Of a DNA stretch of 64,000 bases, positions 26,028 through 32,566 are shown in pieces. The stretch is from Sphingobacteriales bacterium. Its GTDB lineage: Bacteria; Bacteroidota; Bacteroidia; Chitinophagales; Chitinophagaceae. Every line of letters begins with the position of its first letter. The first letter of the stretch is position 1. The notes beneath the pieces were generated by a model. It did not search any database, was not told the origin of the DNA, and saw only the letters and a program-made list of their open reading frames with translations. Location of the stretch: positions 236,645-300,644 of the forward strand of contig JACRLZ010000001.1 in assembly GCA_016235125.1 (NCBI GenBank), in the 5' to 3' direction. A program made the translations under genes and the position numbers.

Positions 26028-27101
26028 ATGTACCAGTTAGTAAGAGCAATACTCTTTTTACTGCCACCCGAAACAGCCCATCACTTTAGTATGCAGGCAA
26101 TACGTTTATTATGTTCTGTAAAATTTGGACGGAGTTTATTAAAACGAAAATTCTTTGTACGAAACGTTGCTTTAAATAAAAATATTGCAGGGCTTTCATT
26201 TAAAAATATAGTAGGGTTAGGCGCAGGCTTTGATAAAAACGCAAAATACCTGAGAGAATTAGAATGTCTTGGTTTTGGTTTTGTTGAAATTGGTACTGTG
26301 ACCCCTCTGCCTCAAAAAGGAAATGACAAACCAAGATTATTCCGCCTGCCCAAAGACAAGGCATTGATAAACCGAATGGGATTTAACAATGATGGAGTAA
26401 AAACAATTGCAGCAAGATTAATGAAATGGCAGGAAAAGAACTCACGACTCACGACTCACGACTCACGACTTATCATAGGTGGAAATATCGGCAAAAACAA
26501 AATCACTCCAAATGAAGACGCATGGAAGGATTATGAAATTTGTTTTAAAGAGTTGCACCCTTATGTTGACTATTTTGTAGTAAATGTAAGTTCACCGAAT
26601 ACTCCGGGGTTGAGGGAGTTACAGGAAAAGGATTCCCTGAGGAAAATACTGGTCAACCTTCAGCAGCTCAATAGCACCCTTCGGCATGCTCAGGGTGACA
26701 AGCCTATTTTATTAAAAATAGCACCAGACCTTACACAAGAGCAAATTGATGATGTGATTGACCTTGCTCTTGAAATAAAATTAGACGGCCTTGTTGCTAC
26801 CAATACAACTATAAACAGAGAAGGACTCACAACTCACAACTCACAACTCACAGCTATCGGCCCCGGAGGTCTGAGTGGCTTGCCACTGAAACAGAGAAGC
26901 ACAGAAATAGTGAAATATATTTGTGAAAAGACAAAAGGCAAAATTCCGGTGATAGCCAGTGGTGGTGTTTTTACGGGAGCGGATGCTAAAGAAAAACTGG
27001 ATGCCGGCGCATCATTAGTGCAAGTATGGACTGGGTTTATTTATGAAGGACCGGGCATTGTAAAAACAATAATGAAACAATTGAACAATTTGAAAACTTG
27101 A
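26028..27101 (+). CDS. pyrD: dihydroorotate dehydrogenase (quinone), class 2
   Basis: A 357-residue membrane-associated FMN enzyme that oxidises dihydroorotate to orotate with quinone, fourth step of pyrimidine synthesis. Signatures: N-terminal amphipathic YQLVRAILFLLPPETAHHFS, NIVGLGAGFDKNAKYL, GFVEIGTVTPLPQKGNDKPRLFRLPKDKALINRMGFNN, NVSSPNTPGLRELQ, ATNTTI, ASGGVFTGADAKEKLDAGASLVQVWTGFIYEGP. It is longer than usual because of in-frame repeat-derived insertions at 26441-26468, 26675-26697 and 26826-26853, which encode RLTTHDSRL, TLRHAQGDK and LTTHNSQLT. All core motifs are intact, so it should be active. The 3' end also runs into a repeat. Confidence 0.95.
   Translation: MYQLVRAILFLLPPETAHHFSMQAIRLLCSVKFGRSLLKRKFFVRNVALNKNIAGLSFKNIVGLGAGFDKNAKYLRELECLGFGFVEIGTVTPLPQKGNDKPRLFRLPKDKALINRMGFNNDGVKTIAARLMKWQEKNSRLTTHDSRLIIGGNIGKNKITPNEDAWKDYEICFKELHPYVDYFVVNVSSPNTPGLRELQEKDSLRKILVNLQQLNSTLRHAQGDKPILLKIAPDLTQEQIDDVIDLALEIKLDGLVATNTTINREGLTTHNSQLTAIGPGGLSGLPLKQRSTEIVKYICEKTKGKIPVIASGGVFTGADAKEKLDAGASLVQVWTGFIYEGPGIVKTIMKQLNNLKT
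26441..26468 (+). repeat. heptamer tandem repeat (CTCACGA)x4 inside pyrD
   Basis: Four perfect tandem copies of CTCACGA plus a partial fifth (CT). The reading frame is kept, and the encoded NSRLTTHDSRLI is foreign to the PyrD family at this surface position. Confidence 0.9.
26675..26697 (+). repeat. small palindromic element inside pyrD
   Basis: CACCCT (26675-26680) and AGGGTG (26692-26697) form the arms, with a GCATGC palindrome between them. The word ACCCTTCGGCATGCTCAGGG is of a kind I recall as a scattered repeat in environmental bacterial genomes. In frame it encodes TLRHAQGDK. Confidence 0.65.
26826..26853 (+). repeat. heptamer tandem repeat (CTCACAA)x4 inside pyrD
   Basis: Three perfect copies of CTCACAA and a fourth ending in G. 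In frame, encoding LTTHNSQLTA just before the conserved GPGGLSG. It differs from the 26441 repeat by one base per unit. Confidence 0.9.
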
Positions 27102-27164
27102 AAATAATAGTTGCCCTGAGTAGCCTGAACATTTTCAAATCATCAAATTTCAAAATTTTCAAAT
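27087..27164. repeat. inverted A/T-rich heptad-type repeat between pyrD and terC
   Basis: Left arm 27087-27105 and right arm 27131-27149 are inverted copies over 19 bases with three mismatches, built from the word TTTGAAAA. A further copy of the word runs to 27164. The left arm overlaps the last codons of pyrD, so the PyrD C-terminus (QLNNLKT) is itself repeat-derived. Confidence 0.7.
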
Positions 27165-27170
27165 CTCTTT

Positions 27171-27965
27171 ATGGAATATCTTTTTACTTCCGAAAGTATT
27201 ATCAGCTTTGTTATCCTCGTTATCCTGGAAGTGGTGCTGGGGATTGACAATGTCATTTTTGTCAGCATTATCATGAACCGGCTGAATGATAAAAAGAAAG
27301 AAAAAAGGGCTCGACGCATTTGGATGATCACCGGCATCATAAGCCGGAGCCTGCTGCTGATGGCGCTTGGATGGCTCTTGTCTCAAAAGGGCAAACCGGT
27401 ATTTACGATCAGCGGCAAAGGTTTTGACCTTGCAAGTATTGTTGAAATACTGGGCGGATTATTTCTTATTTATAAAACTGTGAAAGAGATACATGCCAAA
27501 CTGGAAGGTGAAGACCCCGGCGAGCAATCCAAAAAAGGAAAAGGAATATCCATGACACAGGCTGTTTCGCAAATCATGCTGATAGATGCCGTATTTTCTT
27601 TTGATAGTGTGATTACTGCCGGAGGCACAGCCAAACATGTGGAGATCATGATAGCTGCCGTTGTGGTAGCCATGGTTGTAATGTTTATGTTCAGTCCCAC
27701 TATATCTTCTTTTATACATAAACATCCCACTCTAAAAATGCTGGCCTTATCGTTTCTTGTAATGATCGGCCTCAGTCTTGTTATCGGTGGATGGGATCAT
27801 GAAACTTCAGAAAGGCTTGGATTGAAAAATTATATCTATTTCGGCATGGCTTTTTCATTTATTGTAGAAATGCTGAACATGACCATGATGAGCCGGGCAA
27901 AGAAAAGAAAAGCACATGTAGTGGAACTGAACGAGCCGCAGCTTGACGAAAAAAATAAAAAGTAG
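27171..27965 (+). CDS. TerC-family integral membrane protein
   Basis: A 264-residue TerC/Alx/YgdQ-type protein with about seven membrane helices. Family signatures: ISFVILVILEVVLGIDNVIFVSII (12-35, with the conserved acidic residues E and D in the helix), LMALGWLLS, ASIVEILGGLFLIYKTVKEIH, QIMLIDAVFSFDSVITAGG (conserved D and D in the second repeat) and LALSFLVMIGLSLVIGG. TerC proteins are linked to tellurite resistance and to manganese export; family knowledge favours Mn2+ handling. A charged C-terminal tail ends the protein. It starts 69 bases after pyrD, separated by the inverted repeat. Confidence 0.9.
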   Translation: MEYLFTSESIISFVILVILEVVLGIDNVIFVSIIMNRLNDKKKEKRARRIWMITGIISRSLLLMALGWLLSQKGKPVFTISGKGFDLASIVEILGGLFLIYKTVKEIHAKLEGEDPGEQSKKGKGISMTQAVSQIMLIDAVFSFDSVITAGGTAKHVEIMIAAVVVAMVVMFMFSPTISSFIHKHPTLKMLALSFLVMIGLSLVIGGWDHETSERLGLKNYIYFGMAFSFIVEMLNMTMMSRAKKRKAHVVELNEPQLDEKNKK

Positions 27966-27968
27966 ATT

Positions 27969-29183
27969 TTAAAAAGTGTAACCTACACAAAAGGTAAGCG
28001 GAACCTTCACCCCGGCATTATCCGGAAAAATATTTCCGTTGCTGTAATGTCCGATATTGATTTCTGCATTCAGTTTTCTTTCTTTTCCTAAAAATGAGCC
28101 GATGCCCAGTAAATCCTGGAAAGTGAAATGCCTGCCTGTTTCTTCACCATCCAAAACCATTTTTGAAATGTACGTCGGTCCTGCTACTGAATAATAGAAA
28201 TAAAAATCAGCAGCCTTTGTATGAATAATATTAAAACGTAACTCAGGAAACACGGATAGCGTAAAGAAATTTTGTTTTTTCAATCTTGTTTGCCAGAAAC
28301 CGGCGCTGATGCCCCAGTCAAAAGAAAAAACTTTTGTGGCATGAAAAATATTCCGGTGATAATGCAGGCTGACACCATGACGCACTTCTGCTGCCCCGCC
28401 CCAGAAAAAAGGGATAGGACTTGTTTTAGCTGCAAAATTATTTACTCCATATCCCAATGAATTGGTGGCGATGCCGATTTGCAGGGTGTTCTGCGGAAAT
28501 TTATATCCTGCCTTTTTTTTCGCCTCCAGCATTTCCTGTGGCATCTTTCTCATCTTCACCGTAAATCCTGCAGAGTAAAAATAAGTGGCTGGTTGTTTTA
28601 CTTTATCGTTTGCAGGAGAATAACTGAGACCTGAAATAATATCCCACTTATCGCTTACATGATACCGCAAACCTGTTTCAAAAAAACCTGTGGAATAACT
28701 GGCATTTTTTAAAGCCCAGAGATCATTAACCTTAAACCCTTTCCGGGTTACGATTCCCAAACCTGCCTCAGCATAAACCGAAAGTTTTTTTGAAATCGGA
28801 ATTTTTGACCGTAGTGTAAGTCCGGCAATATTCATCCATACAGAATGAGTTTTATTGTCGCCCTTTATATTTCTATACTCCACCCAGCCTACCGGCCGCA
28901 TATAATGAATGTTGGCGCCAAGCCATTTATTGATCTGGTGACCGATCAGATTAACCCTTACACCCACAGGAGGGATCTTAATAGATGCCACAGAAAAACC
29001 AGGTTCCAGTTGCTTTGCTGTGAAGTTATAATGAATATATCCTATGCTAACACCAAAGTTGGAATTAAGAAGACCCGGGGGGTATTGCATGCGCCTGTAA
29101 ATATGCTTTGATGAATCATTTTGAGAATAACTGCTTGCGGATAAAAAGAAAAAAACGATAATAATAGTTATGCCCCGGCACAT
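27969..29183 (-). CDS. outer-membrane protein: barrel domain plus PagL-like acyloxyacyl hydrolase
   Basis: A 404-residue outer-membrane protein with signal peptide (1-20, ending SSYSQ). Residues about 35-205 form one set of barrel strands (FGVSIGYIHYNF ... VYAEAGLGIVTRKG ... TGLRYHVSDKWDIISGLSYSPAND). From about 235 a second barrel starts, LQIGIATNSLGYGVNNF, ending in a PagL-like region: FTFQDLLGIGSFLGKERKLNAEINIGHYSNGNIFPDNAGV. The His-Ser pair in GHYSNG matches the lipid A 3-O-deacylase active site. It therefore may remove acyl chains from lipid A. Two barrel domains in one chain is unusual for PagL (about 185 aa). Convergent with terC, three bases apart. Confidence 0.8.
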   Translation of the reverse strand: MCRGITIIIVFFFLSASSYSQNDSSKHIYRRMQYPPGLLNSNFGVSIGYIHYNFTAKQLEPGFSVASIKIPPVGVRVNLIGHQINKWLGANIHYMRPVGWVEYRNIKGDNKTHSVWMNIAGLTLRSKIPISKKLSVYAEAGLGIVTRKGFKVNDLWALKNASYSTGFFETGLRYHVSDKWDIISGLSYSPANDKVKQPATYFYSAGFTVKMRKMPQEMLEAKKKAGYKFPQNTLQIGIATNSLGYGVNNFAAKTSPIPFFWGGAAEVRHGVSLHYHRNIFHATKVFSFDWGISAGFWQTRLKKQNFFTLSVFPELRFNIIHTKAADFYFYYSVAGPTYISKMVLDGEETGRHFTFQDLLGIGSFLGKERKLNAEINIGHYSNGNIFPDNAGVKVPLTFCVGYTF

Positions 29184-29218
29184 GTAATCGCATTATCTTC
29201 CGAAAATAAGAAAGAATT

Positions 29219-29926
29219 TCAGGACATTAGTAAGGCCGCAGCCACCACACCCGCCGTTTCGCTTCTCAGCCTTGTTTCGCCCAGGCTTACCGGCTGAAAA
29301 CCATACAGCAGGGCCAATTCAATTTCTTTGGGAGTGAAATCGCCTTCGGGACCGATAAGGATAATGGAATTTTGTAATTGGGAATTGGGAAATTGGGAAA
29401 TTGGTTGCTTGCTACTATCCTCACAATGCGCAATAAATTTTTGGCTACTTTTAAATTGTCTCATTAAAATATTTTCAAATTGAACCGGTTCATGCAAAAC
29501 TGGCAACCAGCATTGTTGTGATTGCAGCATGGCGCTAATGCAGATGACATTCATCCGGTCATACCTGAATTTTTCTTTTTCGGTTCGTTCGCAAACAATC
29601 GGAATGATTTCAGAAACTCCTATCTCGGTAGCTTTCTCCAAAAACCATTCAAAGCGGGATGAATTTTTTAATAAGGATATGGCTATGGAAATTTTTCTGG
29701 TTGCTTGTTGCTGGTTGCTGGTTTCTAAAACTTCAACAGTGCAATGCTTCTTATGCTCCGCAAGTATTTTACATGTAAGCAAAGTTCCTTTTCCATCAGT
29801 CAGATTTATCTTCTTTCCTTCTTTCATTCTTAATACCTGCACTATATGCCGGCTGGTATCTTCATCCAGTAAAATTGTTTGTTGGGGTTCAGTATAACCG
29901 GAAATATAGAAAAAAGGTAAAGCCAT
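29219..29926 (-). CDS. rsmE: 16S rRNA m3U1498 methyltransferase
   Basis: A 235-residue SPOUT methyltransferase that methylates N3 of U1498 in 16S rRNA. Signatures: N-terminal PUA-like DEDTSRHIVQVLRMKEGKKINLTDGKG, central KNSSRFEWFLEKATEIGVSEIIPIVCERTEKEKF, and the C-terminal knot IILIGPEGDFTPKEIELALLYGFQPVSLGETRLRSETAGVVAAALLMS. Two stretches are repeat-derived and in frame: ETSNQQQATRK (from 29699-29726) and KQPISQFPNSQLQNS (from 29376-29404), the latter directly before the knot. Catalytic parts are unaffected. Downstream of dnaB on the same strand but separated by a terminator. Confidence 0.93.
   Translation of the reverse strand: MALPFFYISGYTEPQQTILLDEDTSRHIVQVLRMKEGKKINLTDGKGTLLTCKILAEHKKHCTVEVLETSNQQQATRKISIAISLLKNSSRFEWFLEKATEIGVSEIIPIVCERTEKEKFRYDRMNVICISAMLQSQQCWLPVLHEPVQFENILMRQFKSSQKFIAHCEDSSKQPISQFPNSQLQNSIILIGPEGDFTPKEIELALLYGFQPVSLGETRLRSETAGVVAAALLMS
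29376..29404. repeat. heptamer-type repeat AATTGGG inside rsmE
   Basis: Two copies of AATTGGG followed by two longer AAATTGGG-type copies, 29 bases in all, running on into GGTTGCTTGCTACT. On the coding strand it reads as CCCAATT units and encodes QPISQFPNSQLQN. Confidence 0.85.
29699..29726. repeat. heptamer-type repeat GGTTGCT inside rsmE
   Basis: Four tandem seven-base units: GGTTGCT, TGTTGCT, GGTTGCT, GGTTTCT. On the coding strand these are AGCAACC-like and encode SNQQQAT, in frame between two beta strands of the PUA-like domain. Confidence 0.75.
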
Positions 29927-29961
29927 AAAATAAAAATAGCCCCCGAAATTAAGGAGCTATT
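29927..29961 (-). terminator. dnaB terminator
   Basis: Arms AATAGCCCC (29936-29944) and GGAGCTATT (29953-29961) pair over nine bases with one wobble. On the minus strand the stem is followed by TTTATTTT. It separates dnaB from rsmE. Confidence 0.75.
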
Positions 29962-29984
29962 ATCTATTCGTTCTTATCTTTTAT

Positions 29985-31547
29985 TTAAAACGGTGTTTCC
30001 TCATCATCCGGCAGGTCATTCATCTTACTGCCTGTTTGTATAAATACTTTGGCGCCGCCCTCGCCGTCAATATCACTCACCGGTTTCCAGTTGCCGGGTA
30101 ATCCTGTACTGCCAAGACTTCCGTCATCTTCAGTAAACTTCTGAATATGTAACAATGCCCGAAGTTTGATTGTTTCCAGCGAACCGTTTCTGTGCTTTGC
30201 AATTCTTACAATGGTTTCGCCCCGGTTGCTTTCGCCCATTTCATTACTGGTGATGTCGTAATATTCCGGCCGGTAAAGGAACATAACCATATCTGCGTCC
30301 TGTTCAATGGCTCCTGATTCCCTGAGGTCACTTAGTTGCGGCATTTTCATTCCTTCTTTCCCGGCGCTGCGGGTTTCCACAGCACGACTTAATTGTGAAA
30401 GGGCAATGATGGGAACATTCAGTTCTTTTGCCAGGGCTTTCAGGTTTCTTGAAATATTACTGATCTCCTGCTCCCGGTTGCTGTTGCGGTTTTCACCGGT
30501 GCCGCTCATCAGTTGCAGATAATCGATGATGATAAGACCAATATTGTGTTTGTTTTTTAAGCGACGGCATTTGGCTCTTAATTCAAAAATGTTCAATGCA
30601 GGTGTGTCATCAATAAATAAAGGCGCCTGGGATAAACGCTGGATACCTCTTGCATACAATTGTTTCATTTCATGCTCTTCTAACTTTCCTCTTGCAATTT
30701 TCTCCAGCCATATTTCACTTTCTGCAGCAAGAATCCGTTGCACCAACTGACCGGCACTCATTTCAAGAGAAAACAGGGCTACCGGCGTTTGTTTGCCCGG
30801 ATGCATGGCGGCATTACGGGCAAGGTTTAATGCAAAGGCTGTTTTACCAACTGCCGGTCGGGCAGCAAGAATAATAAGGTCAGTATTCTGCCATCCGTAA
30901 GTTACTCTGTCCAGCGACTGAAATCCGCTTGGTACTCCTGATACATCCTCATTCTTGTGACGCAGATCCTCAATACGCTGAATCGTTTTTACCAGCACAG
31001 AATCTATTGTATCAAAATTTTTACGAAGGTGGTTATTGGTTATCTCAAACAATTTGCTCTCTGCATCATCCAGCAGATCGAATACATCGGTTGAATCTTC
31101 GTAGGCATCACCAATGATCTCACCGCTGATGCGTATGAGTTCTCTTTGAATAAATTTTTGAAGTATAATACGGCAATGCGCTTCAATATTGGCCGATGAT
31201 ACAACTGCATTGGTAAGTTTGGTAACATAATAAGGACCGCCTACCATTTCCAGTTCTTCCTTAAAACGTAACTCCTCCACCACTGTCAAAATATCAATTG
31301 GCTGACTCTTGTTTGATAAGGTTTGCATGGCCCTGAAGATGCGCTGATGCGCTTCTACATAGAAACATTCAGGTTTCAGTATTTCGACAACCGTGTCAAA
31401 TGCATTTTTTTCAAGCATGATGGCGCCAAGTACAGCCTCTTCCAGGTCTTTAGCCTGGGGTGGCACTTTGCCATATACCATGGTTCCTAAATCGAGAGTG
31501 GATTTTCTTCTTTGCTTGCGGTCTTTATTCAGGTTAGTAAGATCCAT
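29985..31547 (-). CDS. dnaB: replicative DNA helicase
   Basis: A 520-residue DnaB helicase, the hexameric motor that unwinds DNA at the replication fork. N-terminal domain VPPQAKDLEEAVLGAIMLEKNAFD, linker, then the RecA-like domain with Walker A AARPAVGKTAFALN (about 224-237), FSLEMSAGQLVQRIL, Walker B IIIDYLQLMSG, SQLSRAVETR and the C-terminal DLRESGAIEQDADMVMFLYRPEYY. The P-loop and the DYLQLM regions, common intein sites, are uninterrupted. C-terminal tail acidic (DLPDDEETPF). The 417-bp divergent upstream spacer holds a perfect DnaA box. Confidence 0.96.
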   Translation of the reverse strand: MDLTNLNKDRKQRRKSTLDLGTMVYGKVPPQAKDLEEAVLGAIMLEKNAFDTVVEILKPECFYVEAHQRIFRAMQTLSNKSQPIDILTVVEELRFKEELEMVGGPYYVTKLTNAVVSSANIEAHCRIILQKFIQRELIRISGEIIGDAYEDSTDVFDLLDDAESKLFEITNNHLRKNFDTIDSVLVKTIQRIEDLRHKNEDVSGVPSGFQSLDRVTYGWQNTDLIILAARPAVGKTAFALNLARNAAMHPGKQTPVALFSLEMSAGQLVQRILAAESEIWLEKIARGKLEEHEMKQLYARGIQRLSQAPLFIDDTPALNIFELRAKCRRLKNKHNIGLIIIDYLQLMSGTGENRNSNREQEISNISRNLKALAKELNVPIIALSQLSRAVETRSAGKEGMKMPQLSDLRESGAIEQDADMVMFLYRPEYYDITSNEMGESNRGETIVRIAKHRNGSLETIKLRALLHIQKFTEDDGSLGSTGLPGNWKPVSDIDGEGGAKVFIQTGSKMNDLPDDEETPF

Positions 31548-31964
31548 GTTCGTCTACAGAGATAAAAAATTAAACCATCAGTTAACAACTAATGACCTTG
31601 GCCAACTCCTGTCTTGTTTTAAGAAATGATTATTTCTGTGTTAGTGGAATGTTTCCGCAGTCAGTGAAGCGAAAATAAAGGTTGGGAAGGATTCAAAATC
31701 TTATTTAAAAAACTTTTTCTTTTCGCACCTTTTTTTCACTCCCTTTTTTGGGTTATCCACACTCACTTTATACAGGCCATCATCCCAATTTACATAAATA
31801 CCTCCGTAAAATCCCGGAAAGATTAGCACTGCCTGTGAAAAAATACTTTTTAAACGTCTTTTTAACCTGTCAAAAGCAATAAAGCCTCTCCTCCGGAGTT
31901 GTAACCCTTACGATCGTTATTTTTTATCCGGACGTTGAAATTTTATAAACTTAAAAACACCTCT
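31548..31964. other. 417-bp divergent intergenic region upstream of dnaB
   Basis: Contains pyrimidine- and A/T-rich tracts (31700-31750), one perfect DnaA box (31753-31761) and an eight-base palindrome CTCCGGAG near 31890. No open frame or RNA gene was recognised. The dnaB promoter must lie here, but only imperfect matches to TAnnTTTG were found. Confidence 0.5.
31753..31761 (+). promoter_or_regulatory. DnaA box
   Basis: TTATCCACA, a perfect match to the DnaA-box consensus, about 205 bases upstream of the dnaB start. Single copy; no cluster, so it may regulate dnaB rather than mark an origin. Confidence 0.45.
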
Positions 31965-32495
31965 ATGAAAACAATTCCGCAAAGCAGCCAACCTTCGCAA
32001 AGCTTCGGCAGGCAAAGCCGCCCGGTACTTACCCAAATTGAAAACAATACTACCTTATGGGTTGGTAATTTAAAGCAGGGTGTCAATGAACGAATAGCAG
32101 GACAAACATTTACCTGCCCATCTGAAGGCCTTTTAAATAATATCCAGGTTTTCTCTTCGGCAGTAACAAGGCCAGGTGAACTGCAATTGACCCTTCATGA
32201 ATTTGATGCATCTTCCAGAACCTGGGGCCCTGCTATTGCAGACTCAAAACTGACAGTTGATAAAGATCATACCTCCAGCTGGCTTCGTTTTGAACTGGAA
32301 CCTGTACAGCTGAAAAAAAATGTTGCTTATGGTTTCCGTTTACATGCACCCGAAGCCCTGATAGGCCTGGGAGAAGCAGCCCGTGAAGCAAAGTCTCCAT
32401 TCAACTTTGGCATGTCGTGGAATGGCAACAACGAAGAGAATGCAAAATTCTTCCATTATTTCAGCCTCGCATTTAAGGTGGAGTTATGTGCCTGA
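31965..32495 (+). CDS. conserved hypothetical beta-rich protein
   Basis: A 176-residue protein without signal peptide or membrane segment. The N-terminus is polar and Ser/Gln-rich (SSQPSQSFGRQSRP). The rest is beta-rich: TLWVGNLKQGVNERIAGQTFTCPSEGLLNNIQVFSS, GELQLTLHEFD, SSWLRFELEPVQLKKNVAYGFRLHAPEALIGLGEAA and a C-terminal FHYFSLAFKVEL. The pattern suggests a jelly-roll or carbohydrate-binding-like sandwich, but I do not recognise the family. ATG 31965 is preferred; the frame is open 30 bases upstream from a TTG. Monocistronic, followed by a strong terminator. Confidence 0.75.
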   Translation: MKTIPQSSQPSQSFGRQSRPVLTQIENNTTLWVGNLKQGVNERIAGQTFTCPSEGLLNNIQVFSSAVTRPGELQLTLHEFDASSRTWGPAIADSKLTVDKDHTSSWLRFELEPVQLKKNVAYGFRLHAPEALIGLGEAAREAKSPFNFGMSWNGNNEENAKFFHYFSLAFKVELCA

Positions 32496-32519
32496 AATGA
32501 TTGATTATATAAAAAAAGT

Positions 32520-32545
32520 AAAAGGGAGTTTTTCAACTCCCTTTT
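32520..32545. terminator. bidirectional rho-independent terminator
   Basis: Perfect stem AAAAGGGAGTT/AACTCCCTTTT with a TTTC loop, A-rich before and T-rich after. Lies between the convergent hypothetical and the T9SS cargo gene. Confidence 0.88.
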
Positions 32546-32566
32546 TATAAATCACCCTTTGCAAAT

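Noticed and set aside
26441..26853. CRISPR-like repeats in pyrD
   Set aside because: Units are seven bases with no spacers and lie inside an intact gene.
29985..31547. Intein in dnaB
   Set aside because: Length 520 and continuous motifs around the P-loop and DYLQLM leave no room for one.
31548..31964. Replication origin next to dnaB
   Set aside because: Only one DnaA box, no cluster or AT-rich unwinding region with repeats, and no dnaA or parAB nearby.
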